Source of the DNA: JAFGBI01 sp964480725
GTDB taxonomy: Bacteria > Myxococcota_A > Polyangia > Polyangiales > Polyangiaceae
DNA length: 64,000 bases
Assembly (NCBI GenBank): GCA_964480725.1
Contig: CAYZQO010000006.1
Span: 1 to 64,000, forward strand
Reading direction: 5' to 3'
Shown here: positions 35,611-45,657 of the stretch, piece by piece
Numbering within the stretch: position 1 is the first letter of the stretch
Layout of the letters: the number at the start of each line of letters is the position of its first letter
Made by a program: the position numbers and the translations under genes
The notes under the pieces: generated by a model
The model's database searches: none
What the model was told of the DNA's origin: nothing
What the model saw: only the letters and a program-made list of their open reading frames with translations

Positions 35611-37917
35611 TCAACCACCGCCATGACAACGGAGGCAGTCCGCCCGCGAGTGGCACACCGAGCAGTTGCTCGGGCCGAAGCCTCCCGCCGCGTAGCCGTG
35701 GAGCGTGGACCAGGAACCCCGGTGGTTCAGCGGCCGCGTCTGCCGATGGCACGCGGTGCAGGAGGCAGTCTGGTGACAGGTTCGACAACTGGCGACGTCG
35801 AAGCTCGCGGCGCTGCCGTGCGTCCGCAGCCGCCAGAGCCCGCCGTGACTGCGCGGCGCGTGCGTGAGGTGGCAGTTCTTGCAGGCGGGCGCCCCGTGAC
35901 ACACGGCGCAGTTGTTGCTTTCGCCCCCGAGCTCGCCCTGGTTCGCGGGGACCGTCGCGTGACGGCGCCACCAGGCGCCCCGATGGCTCCCCGGGAGGAT
36001 GGCCCGCGCGCGCGGCCCGGTGAGCGCCGCGAAGCGGGTCGCCGTGTGACAGCGGGCGCAGTCCCCCTCGGCGTAGCCGCGGTGCGGATCGGCGTGGCAG
36101 CTCTGGCAGCGCTTCCCGGCGACGGGGAACCCCAGGTCCAGCGCGGGGGTCGGCGTCGCCCGCCACTCGGCGAGCGTCCGGGGGCGAGCCGCACCGCTCC
36201 GTCCCTGGTGGCACCGCGCGCAGCTCACGCGCCGGTGCGCGCCGTCGAGCGGGAAGCCGGTCATGGTGTCGTGCTGGAACTTGGGCGCGCCCGGCTCGGG
36301 CCGGTGGCACTGGCCGCAGTCCTTGCCGAGCCGTCCCCGGTGGACATCGTCCTGCGCGTGGCAGTCGACGCAACGGGGGTTCTGCGGGTCGTAGCGGCGC
36401 CGTTCGTGACACTCGCGACAAGCGACCGTCCGGTGGCGCCCCTCGAGCGGGAACGCCGAGTGGTCCACGTCGGCCGCGCGCGCCTGGGCGAACGGCACCA
36501 TCGGCGAGTGGCAGCGGGCGCAGTCACCGCCGAACTTGCCCTGGTGCGCGTCCTGGTGGCAGTCGCGGCAGGCGACCTTGCCCGTTCGATAGATCCCCTT
36601 GGGGTGGCAGCGCGCGCAGTCCTGGCTCACCTTTGGATCGGCGTGCAGGCCCCGGAGGGGGAACCGCGAGTCGACGTCGTGGTCGAAGGGACGGTCCCGC
36701 TTGCCCCCCTCGACGTGGCAGCTCGCGCAGGGCTTGTCGGCGAACTGCCCGCCGTGAGCGCCCCGGTGCGTGTGGCAGCTCGTGCAGTCCCCCTCCGAGT
36801 AGCCGAGACGCTTCTGCGGCGGCTGGTGGCAGCGCTGGCAGGGAAGGGTTGCGTGCTTGCCGCGCAAGGGAAGCCCGAACTGCCCGTGGTCGATGTGGGC
36901 GCCGGCGAACGACCGTGCCGGCGAGTGGCAGGAGGCGCAGCGGGCGGTGGCCGCTGTCACCGGGTGGTTCGCCCGGTGACAGTCGACGCAGTCGCGCGTC
37001 TTTCCGCGCCCCGGGCGCTGGGATTGAGCGCCTCGGTGGCAGGCGCCGCAATCGACCTTGGCGTGGCGCCCGGTGAGCTCGAAGCCGTACCGCCCGTGAT
37101 CGACCTTGGCGGCATCGAACGAGCCTTGCTGCGGGTGGCAGCTCGCGCAGTCCCGGGTAGCGGGGATCACGGGGTGGGGCGGCGGGTGGCAATCGACGCA
37201 ACCCCGCGGCGGCGAACGCCCCGCCATGACGCCACCCGCGTGGCAATCGGTACAGGGAAGCTCCCGGTGCCTGCCCTCGAGGGACACCCCCGAGGCGCGC
37301 TGGTGGGGACCGCTCCAGGCGCCGAGCCGGCGCCCACGGAGACCCTGCCCGGGCTTATGGCAGGTCGCGCAATTTTCCGCCAGCTTGCGGTCGGTGAAGC
37401 CGTGGGCGCCACGGTGGCAAGACTGGCAGTCGCGACTCAGACCGAGGTAGGCGGTGCCACCCGACTTGGAGCGACGCACGTGGCACTTGGTGCAGGCGAC
37501 CTGCGCGTGATCCGCGCCGAGGGGGAACCCCGTCCGGGCGTGGTCGAAGGCGTCGCGCCCCCCGATGGTGCCCCAGTTGACGAGGCTGCGGTCCCTCCCC
37601 TTGTGCTCGACGTGGCACGAGATACACGGCTTGCTGCCAAAGCTCGCGTGGAGCCCGCCCCGGTGATCGATGCCGGAGTGACACCCAAGGCACTTGGTGT
37701 TGACGACGCCCTGGGCCGAAACGTGACAATTGCTGCAGCCCGCCGAGTGGTCGTACGCAGCGTGGCTCGCGCCGAGCGGGCCCGGAGAAACCCGGAAGTA
37801 ATCGGTTTGCGCCTCCGCGCGGCGGGGCGAGAGCCCCACCGCGACCAGGAACGCGCCGACGACCGCGACGACGAGCGGCCAGCGCTGGAGCGCGAGCAAC
37901 GCGGGGGCGACCTTCAT
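35611..37917 (-). CDS. 30-heme c-type cytochrome
   Basis: 768 residues. Signal peptide cleaved near RAEA-Q (about residue 36). I count 30 CxxCH motifs, about one per 24 residues over the mature chain. Repeating units of cytochrome c7/c3-like type recur: a phrase like FPL-x-G-x-H or GFELTGRHAKVDC, then CxxCH, repeated with extra His (DHGRYGFELTGRH, DHGQFGLPLRGKH, DHSAFPLEGRH) that can serve as distal heme ligands. No lipobox, so soluble periplasmic or secreted. Such a heme wire could bridge the periplasm or extend from the surface. It overlaps the upstream TPR gene by 4 bases. The 1169-codon frame on the opposite strand is its shadow. Confidence 0.93.
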   Translation of the reverse strand: MKVAPALLALQRWPLVVAVVGAFLVAVGLSPRRAEAQTDYFRVSPGPLGASHAAYDHSAGCSNCHVSAQGVVNTKCLGCHSGIDHRGGLHASFGSKPCISCHVEHKGRDRSLVNWGTIGGRDAFDHARTGFPLGADHAQVACTKCHVRRSKSGGTAYLGLSRDCQSCHRGAHGFTDRKLAENCATCHKPGQGLRGRRLGAWSGPHQRASGVSLEGRHRELPCTDCHAGGVMAGRSPPRGCVDCHPPPHPVIPATRDCASCHPQQGSFDAAKVDHGRYGFELTGRHAKVDCGACHRGAQSQRPGRGKTRDCVDCHRANHPVTAATARCASCHSPARSFAGAHIDHGQFGLPLRGKHATLPCQRCHQPPQKRLGYSEGDCTSCHTHRGAHGGQFADKPCASCHVEGGKRDRPFDHDVDSRFPLRGLHADPKVSQDCARCHPKGIYRTGKVACRDCHQDAHQGKFGGDCARCHSPMVPFAQARAADVDHSAFPLEGRHRTVACRECHERRRYDPQNPRCVDCHAQDDVHRGRLGKDCGQCHRPEPGAPKFQHDTMTGFPLDGAHRRVSCARCHQGRSGAARPRTLAEWRATPTPALDLGFPVAGKRCQSCHADPHRGYAEGDCARCHTATRFAALTGPRARAILPGSHRGAWWRRHATVPANQGELGGESNNCAVCHGAPACKNCHLTHAPRSHGGLWRLRTHGSAASFDVASCRTCHQTASCTACHRQTRPLNHRGSWSTLHGYAAGGFGPSNCSVCHSRADCLRCHGGG

Positions 37918-39011
37918 GGGTCTACGGCTGCCCCCTCGAGCCGTTGCCGCTGGGCGCTGGCGGCCGCGGAGCCCCGCGGCCAGCGCTCGCTTCTGGTGAG
38001 CCGGCGCGCCAGCGCGGTCGCTCCCTGCACCGAGAGGGTGTCGACGGCGTCGATCAGGAAGGGGGGCTCGCCGTGGACCGCGCCCACCGCGGCGTCGAGG
38101 TGCGCCCCCGCCGCGGCCCCGTCACCCCGCACGCCAGCGGCGACGGCGTCGGCGAGGCGGGCCTGGAAGACCTGCACGGGAGGGGCCGGCGCGGCGTCGC
38201 CAGGCGGCGCGGGCAGCGCGGCCAGCGAGGCCGCCAGCCGAGACCAGGCGGAGCTCGCGTCTCGGCGCAGCATCCCCTCCGCGAGCGCTTTGACGGCGGC
38301 GGCGTCCCCCTGCCGGCGCTCGAGCTCGAGCTGATCGAAGCGATGGGCGAGCCAGGCAGGCCCGAGGTCCTCCGAGCGGCGGTAGGCCTCGCGGGCCAAG
38401 GCGACGTCGCCCCTGCGCTCGTGCACGGTGGCGATCAGGTAGTGGACCTGGGGGTCCTGGGGGCGCTCGGCGCGGAGGCGCTCGAGGTCGGCGAGGTGCT
38501 CCACGCGCTCGACCCCAGACAGGATCGTGTAGCGCGCGATGCGTCGCGGAGCGGACGTCGCGGCGGGCGCGTCCGCGCGCAGCAGCGGCTCGATCCGGGC
38601 GCGGCGCCGGGGATCGGCGTCGTGGTAGCGATAGACGGCCGCCTCGGTGGCGAGGATCAGCTCGAGGTGCGGATCGGCCGGGTCGAGCGCCCCACTGGCG
38701 GCGGCAACCCCCTCGCCGAGCCCGGCAGCGAGCTCGAGGTGCCCGTCCTCGACGGCCATCCGGAGCCGCTCCGCGCGCTCCGCGCGGTCGTCGATGACAC
38801 GCCGCTCCACCCCCGATCGACTCAGGGCCGTGGCGCCAAAACCGGCAGCGACGATCAGCGCGAGGATCCCGAGCGACCACCACAGCCAGGTCCGCGCTCG
38901 GCGGATCGGGCCCGGGCGCTCGAGGTTGGGGCCAAGCTCGGGCCAGGGCCCGACCAGGCTCTCCCCGAACAGCGCGGTGAGCTGTCGCTCCTCGTCCTTG
39001 CCGCCTACCAC
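37914..39011 (-). CDS. TPR-containing single-pass membrane protein
   Basis: 365 residues. A cytoplasmic N-terminus of about 40 residues, one transmembrane helix (43-63, TWLWWSLGILALIVAAGFGA), then a helical Ala/Arg-rich exterior part that reads as TPR-like repeats (PQDPQVHYLIATVHERRGDVALAREAYRR is the clearest, split here by position 190-220). No heme motif. It lies between the two multiheme genes, overlapping the 13-heme gene end by 7 bases and the 30-heme gene start by 4. By position it may be an assembly or scaffolding factor for the cytochromes; direct evidence is lacking. Confidence 0.75.
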   Translation of the reverse strand: MVGGKDEERQLTALFGESLVGPWPELGPNLERPGPIRRARTWLWWSLGILALIVAAGFGATALSRSGVERRVIDDRAERAERLRMAVEDGHLELAAGLGEGVAAASGALDPADPHLELILATEAAVYRYHDADPRRRARIEPLLRADAPAATSAPRRIARYTILSGVERVEHLADLERLRAERPQDPQVHYLIATVHERRGDVALAREAYRRSEDLGPAWLAHRFDQLELERRQGDAAAVKALAEGMLRRDASSAWSRLAASLAALPAPPGDAAPAPPVQVFQARLADAVAAGVRGDGAAAGAHLDAAVGAVHGEPPFLIDAVDTLSVQGATALARRLTRSERWPRGSAAASAQRQRLEGAAVDP

Positions 39012-40408
39012 GTGACGTCTCCAGTGGGGTGACAGGCCGAGCCGGAGCAGGTGCGCGTGGCGACCAGCCAGGTGCCCGTCGCCATCCGGACCTGCACCGT
39101 CCCGTCGACGTGCAGGTCGGGTGCCGCCACGGTCTGGCTGTCGACGACCACGTCGAGGTGGCAGCTACTGCAGGGGTACGCCAGGTGGCGAGCGTGGCCC
39201 GCGCTCTGAGTGGCGGCAGGATGGCAGCTCTGGCAGCCGAGGGGGCTCGCGGGCAGGAAGGACGCGACCGATCCCAGCGTCAGCCCCGTGCCGTGACAGT
39301 AAACGGACGCGCACGCGCCCTCCGCGTACTGCCCGGCTGGGCTGCGGCCATTGACGAAGGTCACCTCGGCGCGCCCCGGGGTCGCGTCGAAGAGGTGCCC
39401 CGTCGTCATCGCGTCGGTCACCGGCGCGTGGCACTCGGTGCAGGCGAACGCCGCGTGGGTGGTCCGCGACACATGCTCGGTGTGGGCGCCGACCCCGAGC
39501 GACGTGGTCGCGCTGCCCCCGAGCAGATCGGGGGGCGGCGCCCCCGAGGGCTCGACAGCGCCACCGTGACAGAACACGCAGTTCGTGCGCCACCCCGCCG
39601 GGTGGCACGAGTCGCAGCCGACGATACTGGCGGTCCCCTCGAGCGCCGCGCCGTGGCAGGGCCGGCAGTCGGGACGGCTGAGGTAGGTGTCGGGACCGTG
39701 CAGCGTCGGACTCGCGTAGCCCACCGGGTGGTAACGGCCGGTCTGGCCCACGTCGACCTTGCCGTCGATGTGCAAGCTCGGGTTGACGATGGTGCCGCCG
39801 GGGCCGGCCACCGCCGGGTGGCAACCCTCGCAGGCGGTCGAGGTGGTGTGCGCCCCTCCAGGCGGGTTGCCGTGGCAGGAGGTGCAGGTCTTCTGCGTGC
39901 CGTCGACGCGCGTCCACCGGGGAGGCGCGCGGGTCTCCGCACCGGAGAGCGTCGCGCCGTGACAATAGCCGCCCGAGCAGGTGGCGGACGCCCGGTCCCA
40001 GACCGGCGTCGCCCCCCCGGCGGTGGCCGTGAGCCCGAAGACGACGCCAGCCGGGCGCGCCAGCGGATCGGGGTGCCGGGTCAGATCGGTCGGGATGACG
40101 TGGCACTCCGCGCAAGACACCGCGCGGCCGAGCGAGGCCGCGCGATGTGAGGCGTGCGCCCCGACGCCGAGCTCGGTGGTGCTGGTGCTGCCATCGACCG
40201 CGGCCGGTGGCGACGGATCCCCGGGCCGACCGTGGCACGAGGTGCAGTCCATCGTCGCGGGGAGCCCGTCGGTCAGCGCGGCTCGCTCGCAGCCCCCGGC
40301 CGCGAACGCAACTCCCAGCGCGATTGCCGCCGCGCCCGATGTCCCCGCGACGGCGCCGCGCCACGGTGAGCCGAGGCGGCCGGAGCGGAGGGACGGGTCA
40401 GCCGGCAT
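39005..40408 (-). CDS. 13-heme lipoprotein cytochrome (CxxCH/CxxxxCH type)
   Basis: 467 residues. Lipobox FAAGGC (Cys40). I count ten CxxCH and three CxxxxCH motifs (CSGGYCH, CASVYCH, CSGSACH), 13 predicted hemes. The CxxxxCH motif and the GGAH/GAHT-x-H spacing are features of the Geobacter-type surface cytochrome domain (TIGR01904-like). HIDGKVDV and HVDGTVQV repeats mark the module ends. Anchoring by lipid suggests an outer-membrane location. It starts 12 bases after the outer-membrane protein gene, so it may be the lipoprotein half of a porin-cytochrome unit; this is inferred. Confidence 0.88.
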   Translation of the reverse strand: MPADPSLRSGRLGSPWRGAVAGTSGAAAIALGVAFAAGGCERAALTDGLPATMDCTSCHGRPGDPSPPAAVDGSTSTTELGVGAHASHRAASLGRAVSCAECHVIPTDLTRHPDPLARPAGVVFGLTATAGGATPVWDRASATCSGGYCHGATLSGAETRAPPRWTRVDGTQKTCTSCHGNPPGGAHTTSTACEGCHPAVAGPGGTIVNPSLHIDGKVDVGQTGRYHPVGYASPTLHGPDTYLSRPDCRPCHGAALEGTASIVGCDSCHPAGWRTNCVFCHGGAVEPSGAPPPDLLGGSATTSLGVGAHTEHVSRTTHAAFACTECHAPVTDAMTTGHLFDATPGRAEVTFVNGRSPAGQYAEGACASVYCHGTGLTLGSVASFLPASPLGCQSCHPAATQSAGHARHLAYPCSSCHLDVVVDSQTVAAPDLHVDGTVQVRMATGTWLVATRTCSGSACHPTGDVTW

Positions 40409-40420
40409 GGTCGCAATCCC

Positions 40421-41875
40421 TCAGAAGTCCTGCCGGGCCGTGAAGGTGAACGACTCGAGGTAGCGGTCGACGATCTCGAGCTCGTACCGCCCCCGGAGCT
40501 CGAGCGCTGCCGCCACGCGATACCCCACGGCCCCGTAGACCGTGCGCGCGTCGTGGAGCTCTTCCGCGCGCTGGTAATACTTGATCTTGTAGCGCTGGTA
40601 GTCGGTGCCGAGCTCCGTGCGCAGGGCCTTGCCGACGTAGCCGGCGGCGCCCCCGAGCGCGACCAGCCACGGCTCGTCGCGCGCCGTCGGGACGTAGTCG
40701 TACCCAACCGTGGCGCCGAGGTAGAGCCCCGGCAATAGCAGGTCGTCGACCCGCGAGTGGAGGTAGGCGGCGCCGACGTTGCGGTTGAAGGGCTGCTCCT
40801 CGTGCCCCACGACCTGTCGCCCGCGCCAGCCGACGAGGTTGGTCCAGATCGCCTCCTCGCCGAGCGCGAGCTCGTGGAAGAGCTCGAATCGGTATCGCGC
40901 ATGCGGCAGGCTGGGTCCGAGCAGGGCAAAGTAGGGGTTCTCGCTCTCGGCGATCTCGTTCAAGGTCACGATCTGCGCGGAGAGCTCGGCCGTGGCCCCG
41001 AGCCCCGACGAGGGCAAGAAGAACTCCACCGCGCCGGCCAGGTGGGACGGTTGCTCGTCGAGGCCGCGCGCTCGCAGCTTGGCGGTCACCAATTCGGTGC
41101 GCGTCGCCGCACTCAGCCCGTAGCTGACCGTGGTGACTGTGGCGTCGCCGGCCTCGACCGAGTCGTCGACCCGCTCCTGCAGGAGCCGCCCGTCGAGCTC
41201 GAGCTGCAGCGCGGGGAGCGGGCGGAGCGACGCGCCGGCCGACGCCACCCAGGCCTCGAAGAAGCCGGGATCCGTCTGGAAGAAGTGGACGGTCCGTCCG
41301 CCGAAGCCGAAGAGGAGCAGCTCGCGCCCGAAGGGGCGGAGCCCGAGCGACGCGCCGTCGAAGGTGAGCGGAAGGCCGTGCTCCGCGTCCTGCCGGCCGA
41401 GACGGGCGTGATCGAGGACGCCGTCGTCGTGCCACTCGACCGACAGCGCGTAGGGCGCGACCCAAGGCCGCGAGTCATCGTACGAAGAGGCGAACAGGTC
41501 GCCGCTCCCGACGTCGGCGGGCCCGTTCAGGTCCCACCAGAGCGCGCCGGAGAAGAGCCCGCGGAAGCGGTCGTCGAGGCCATCGACCTGGGCGTCGGCG
41601 TGAAGCCTCAGGCGGTGGTCGAGCTGGTCATCCACGGCGGCGGCCTCGCCGAGCGGCCCCGGCTCCGTGAGCGCCCGGGACGCCCGCCGGAGACGGTACT
41701 CCTCGAGAAGCGAGACGCCAGTCGTCCACCCGGACGAGCGCGCGGGGCCCGGCGAGGGCGCTGCGGGCTCGGCCGCCGCGGGCTCGGCCGCCGCGGAGAC
41801 GAGCGCGAGGCAGAGCCCCCAGGCCACGGGCCGCCACCCCGCCGGCACGGAGCCCCGCCGCGCTCGCCGGGGCAT
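40421..41875 (-). CDS. Predicted outer-membrane beta-barrel protein
   Basis: 484 residues. Signal peptide ending near AEPAAA, then a beta-rich chain with alternating aromatic residues typical of outer-membrane barrels (ALWWDLNGPADVG, YALSVEWHDDG, LFGFGGRTVHFFQ, YRFELFHELALG, YDYVPTARDEPWLVALGG). It ends in an aromatic residue (RQDF), the usual assembly signal. No CxxCH. Its ATG overlaps the stop of the diheme lipoprotein gene (TGATG), so the two are translationally coupled, and the 13-heme gene follows 12 bases later. This order recalls porin-cytochrome conduits in which a barrel insulates cytochromes across the outer membrane; the family match itself is not certain. Confidence 0.78.
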   Translation of the reverse strand: MPRRARRGSVPAGWRPVAWGLCLALVSAAAEPAAAEPAAPSPGPARSSGWTTGVSLLEEYRLRRASRALTEPGPLGEAAAVDDQLDHRLRLHADAQVDGLDDRFRGLFSGALWWDLNGPADVGSGDLFASSYDDSRPWVAPYALSVEWHDDGVLDHARLGRQDAEHGLPLTFDGASLGLRPFGRELLLFGFGGRTVHFFQTDPGFFEAWVASAGASLRPLPALQLELDGRLLQERVDDSVEAGDATVTTVSYGLSAATRTELVTAKLRARGLDEQPSHLAGAVEFFLPSSGLGATAELSAQIVTLNEIAESENPYFALLGPSLPHARYRFELFHELALGEEAIWTNLVGWRGRQVVGHEEQPFNRNVGAAYLHSRVDDLLLPGLYLGATVGYDYVPTARDEPWLVALGGAAGYVGKALRTELGTDYQRYKIKYYQRAEELHDARTVYGAVGYRVAAALELRGRYELEIVDRYLESFTFTARQDF

Positions 41876-42447
41876 CAGGGCGCGATCGTGAGGAGCTCGG
41901 CCCCCACGTGGCAGGAGTCGCAGTCGGCCCCGCGCTCCGAGGTGCTGAGCTTGGGCACCTCTCCCGTCGCGTTCCGCATCCGGATGTCCGCGGCGGGCCA
42001 GTTGACGGTGTCGGGACCGGTGGCCCAGTAGAGCCCGCTCGCCGCCGAGTAGACGAAGTACTGGTTGACCCCGTCCTTCACGCCAATCTCGACGTTGGCC
42101 GCCGGGGTGACGCCGTCGGCGCGGTACACGACGCCCCCGAACGCGAGCTTGAGCGCCGCGACGCCGTTGGTGCCGTGACAGGGCATGCACGCCGTGGCCG
42201 GCACGGAGGCGTGGTAGATGCTGTCGGCCGGGACTGGGGCGCCGGCGGGGTTGTACGCGGCGGGCCAGTACGCGGCCCCCGCTCCGCCCGTTCCCGCACC
42301 GCCGGTCGCGCCGCCGCCCGCGCCCCCCGTGACCGGGGCGACGCCGCCGGTGCCGCCATCGTCACGGCCCTCGTCCCCGCCGCACCCGAGCGGCAGCGCG
42401 AGTGCACCGATCACGAGGCCCATCGAACGAGCGAAGCGAGACGTCAC
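41875..42447 (-). CDS. Diheme lipoprotein, first gene of the cytochrome operon
   Basis: 190 residues from the GTG at 42447; the GGAGG ribosome-binding site lies 5 bases before this codon and overlaps the alternative GTG at 42453. Lipobox ALPLGC (Cys22), a Gly-rich linker (GGTGG, GGAGTGG), then one diheme module: CMPCH, GGVVYRADGVTPAANVEIGV, a beta segment with YFVYSAASGLYWATG, and terminal CDSCH with LLTIAP. It has the same layout as each half of the lipoprotein at 28183-29181. It is first in the six-gene operon. Likely a surface or periplasmic electron shuttle. Confidence 0.78.
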   Translation of the reverse strand: MTSRFARSMGLVIGALALPLGCGGDEGRDDGGTGGVAPVTGGAGGGATGGAGTGGAGAAYWPAAYNPAGAPVPADSIYHASVPATACMPCHGTNGVAALKLAFGGVVYRADGVTPAANVEIGVKDGVNQYFVYSAASGLYWATGPDTVNWPAADIRMRNATGEVPKLSTSERGADCDSCHVGAELLTIAP

Positions 42448-42504
42448 GAGCACCTCCGAGGGATCGATCGCGTGCGGAGAAGGAGGCCGCGAGGCGGCGG
42501 TCGG

Positions 42505-42533
42505 AGTCTACGGGGAGCGCCCGATCAAGGCAA
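42505..42533 (-). promoter_or_regulatory. Candidate sigma-70-type promoter of the multiheme operon
   Basis: On the minus strand TTGCCT (42533-42528) and TAGACT (42510-42505) are separated by 17 bases. Transcription would start near 42498, giving a 50-nt leader before the GTG at 42447. Confidence 0.5.
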
Positions 42534-42637
42534 TGGCGGTGGGCCCGCGGCAGCGCCGCCGCGGGGACGAGCGGGCGAGGGCAGCGCGGTCGGCGAGGGG
42601 GGCGCTTCCACGCGGATCCGCGCGCCTGGCCGCGCAG

Positions 42638-44269
<1,632 letters not shown>

Positions 44270-44277
44270 TTTGGTAG

Positions 44278-44288
44278 TTCATTATGAA
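44278..44288. promoter_or_regulatory. Palindromic activator site 1
   Basis: TTCATTATGAA is a perfect palindrome around one central base. It begins 9 bases upstream of the activator's own start codon, so it may also mediate autoregulation. It lies about 108 bases upstream of the predicted transcription start of the divergent operon. Confidence 0.6.
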
Positions 44289-44298
44289 TCTCCATCTA

Positions 44299-44311
44299 TT
44301 TCAACTTGAAA
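44299..44311. promoter_or_regulatory. Palindromic activator site 2
   Basis: TTTCAACTTGAAA is a perfect palindrome with the same core (TTCA-N3-TGAA) as site 1. The two centres are 22 bases apart, about two helical turns, so both face the same side of the DNA, as expected for an oligomerising enhancer-binding protein. Confidence 0.6.
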
Positions 44312-44364
44312 GACTCCGGGAGTGAGGAACCGCCAGAAACCGGGGGATCCCCCCCCGTCCTGGG

Positions 44365-44380
44365 TTGGCACGGGTCTTGG
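44365..44380 (+). promoter_or_regulatory. Sigma-54 (-24/-12) promoter
   Basis: TTGGCACG, 4 bases, TTGG matches the -24/-12 consensus TTGGCACG-N4-TTGC at all but the last base. Spacing between the GG and the -12 element is exact. Transcription should begin near 44392, about 33 bases before the M20 gene. Confidence 0.8.
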
Positions 44381-44424
44381 ATGAACGGCGCGGTGAACCC
44401 CGACGGTTCGATTCCAGGAGACCC

Positions 44425-45657
44425 ATGTACGAACTACTTCGCCAGCGCAACGAGGGCGTCGCCAACGCCGTCCTCGATCTGACCCGTGATCTACTGAAGA
44501 TCCCCAGCCCCAGCCGCGCCGAGCGCGGCGTGTCCGAGCGCGTGATCCGCGCCATGCACGAGTCGCGCGCCTTCGACCGCGTGCTGTGCGATGAGGTCGG
44601 CAACGCCGTCGGCGTGCAGTTCGGGATCGAGCCGGGTCCCGCACTCTTGCTGCTCAGCCACCAGGACACGGTGGCCGCCGACGAACCCGACACCTGGTTG
44701 CGTCCCCCCTACTCGGCCACCACCGAGGGCGGCGAGATCTTCGGGCTCGGCGCCGCGGACTGCAAGGGCGGCATGGCGGCGCAGCTCTACGCGGCGGTGA
44801 TCCTGCGGCGCAGCCTGCTGCCCCTGCGGGGCGCGCTGGTGGTCGCGGCCACAGTCGCCGAGGAGAACGGCGTGGGGGTGGGGATCCGCCACCTGCTCGA
44901 GCGGACGCTCCCGGAGCTCGACCTGCACCCGGAGTACGCGATCCTCGGCGAGCCGACCGATCTCGGCATCTACTACGGTCATGACGGCTGGGTCGGGCTC
45001 GACGTCCACGTCGAGGGGCGGGACCTGTTCCAGGTCGTGGACGCGGGCGACGCGATCCGCAGGAACCTCGAGCCGGCGGCCCCCGCAACGCCGACGGCGC
45101 TGGCACGCACGATGATCGAGGTGGGGGCCCCGCGCGTCGTTGGCTCGAACGGGCGCAGCCGAGCGGTGGTCCCCCTCGAGCGCCGGATCTTGCGCGGCGA
45201 GTCGCTCGCCGACGTCCTCGAGCAGGTGCGCGCGCGCGCCGCGGTCAGCGCGCAGACGACCGGCCGCATCGGCGTCGAGGTCGAGGTCGCCGAGGAGAGC
45301 CAGGAGCTCTACACGGGGGTGAAGCGCCAGACGCGCCGCCTCGCCTCCCCCTGGACCACGGATCCGTTCGGTCCGCTCCCGCGCCGTGCCTACCAGGCGC
45401 TCGGCGCGGCCGAATGCCGTCGGCGCACCGGCGAGTGGACCCTGTCGCGGATGGGCATGGGGACGGCCGGCTCCACGCTGGTGAACGACTTCCAGATCCC
45501 GACCATCGGCTACGGGCCGGGGCAGGAGGAGCTGGCTCACGCGCGCAACGAGCACGTCGCGGTGGAGAAGGTCCGGGAGACGGTGTTCGGGACCGCAGCC
45601 ATGGCGCAGAGCCTGATCGGAGTGCCGGTGTATGGCTGGTCTGCCGACGAGATTTGA
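44425..45657 (+). CDS. M20-family metallohydrolase (YgeY-like)
   Basis: 410 residues. Two-metal amidohydrolase with LLSHQDTV (His79, Asp81), GAADCKGGMAAQ (Asp112), VAEENG (catalytic Glu146 and neighbour Glu147) and the dimerisation-domain segment GHDGWVGLDVHVEG. It resembles the YgeY/ArgE/DapE group rather than DapE proper: the second dapE-type gene at 14562 has the DapE-specific spacing, this one does not. Strong SD (AGGAG) 5 bases before the ATG. It is first in the sigma-54 operon; its natural substrate is probably an N-acyl or N-carbamoyl compound, but that is inference. Confidence 0.8.
   Translation: MYELLRQRNEGVANAVLDLTRDLLKIPSPSRAERGVSERVIRAMHESRAFDRVLCDEVGNAVGVQFGIEPGPALLLLSHQDTVAADEPDTWLRPPYSATTEGGEIFGLGAADCKGGMAAQLYAAVILRRSLLPLRGALVVAATVAEENGVGVGIRHLLERTLPELDLHPEYAILGEPTDLGIYYGHDGWVGLDVHVEGRDLFQVVDAGDAIRRNLEPAAPATPTALARTMIEVGAPRVVGSNGRSRAVVPLERRILRGESLADVLEQVRARAAVSAQTTGRIGVEVEVAEESQELYTGVKRQTRRLASPWTTDPFGPLPRRAYQALGAAECRRRTGEWTLSRMGMGTAGSTLVNDFQIPTIGYGPGQEELAHARNEHVAVEKVRETVFGTAAMAQSLIGVPVYGWSADEI

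Noticed and set aside
34825..38334. 1169-codon open frame on the plus strand
   Set aside because: It lies antisense to the 30-heme and NrfJ-like genes; its Val/Ala/Arg-rich translation has no domain and follows from high GC in the opposite frame.
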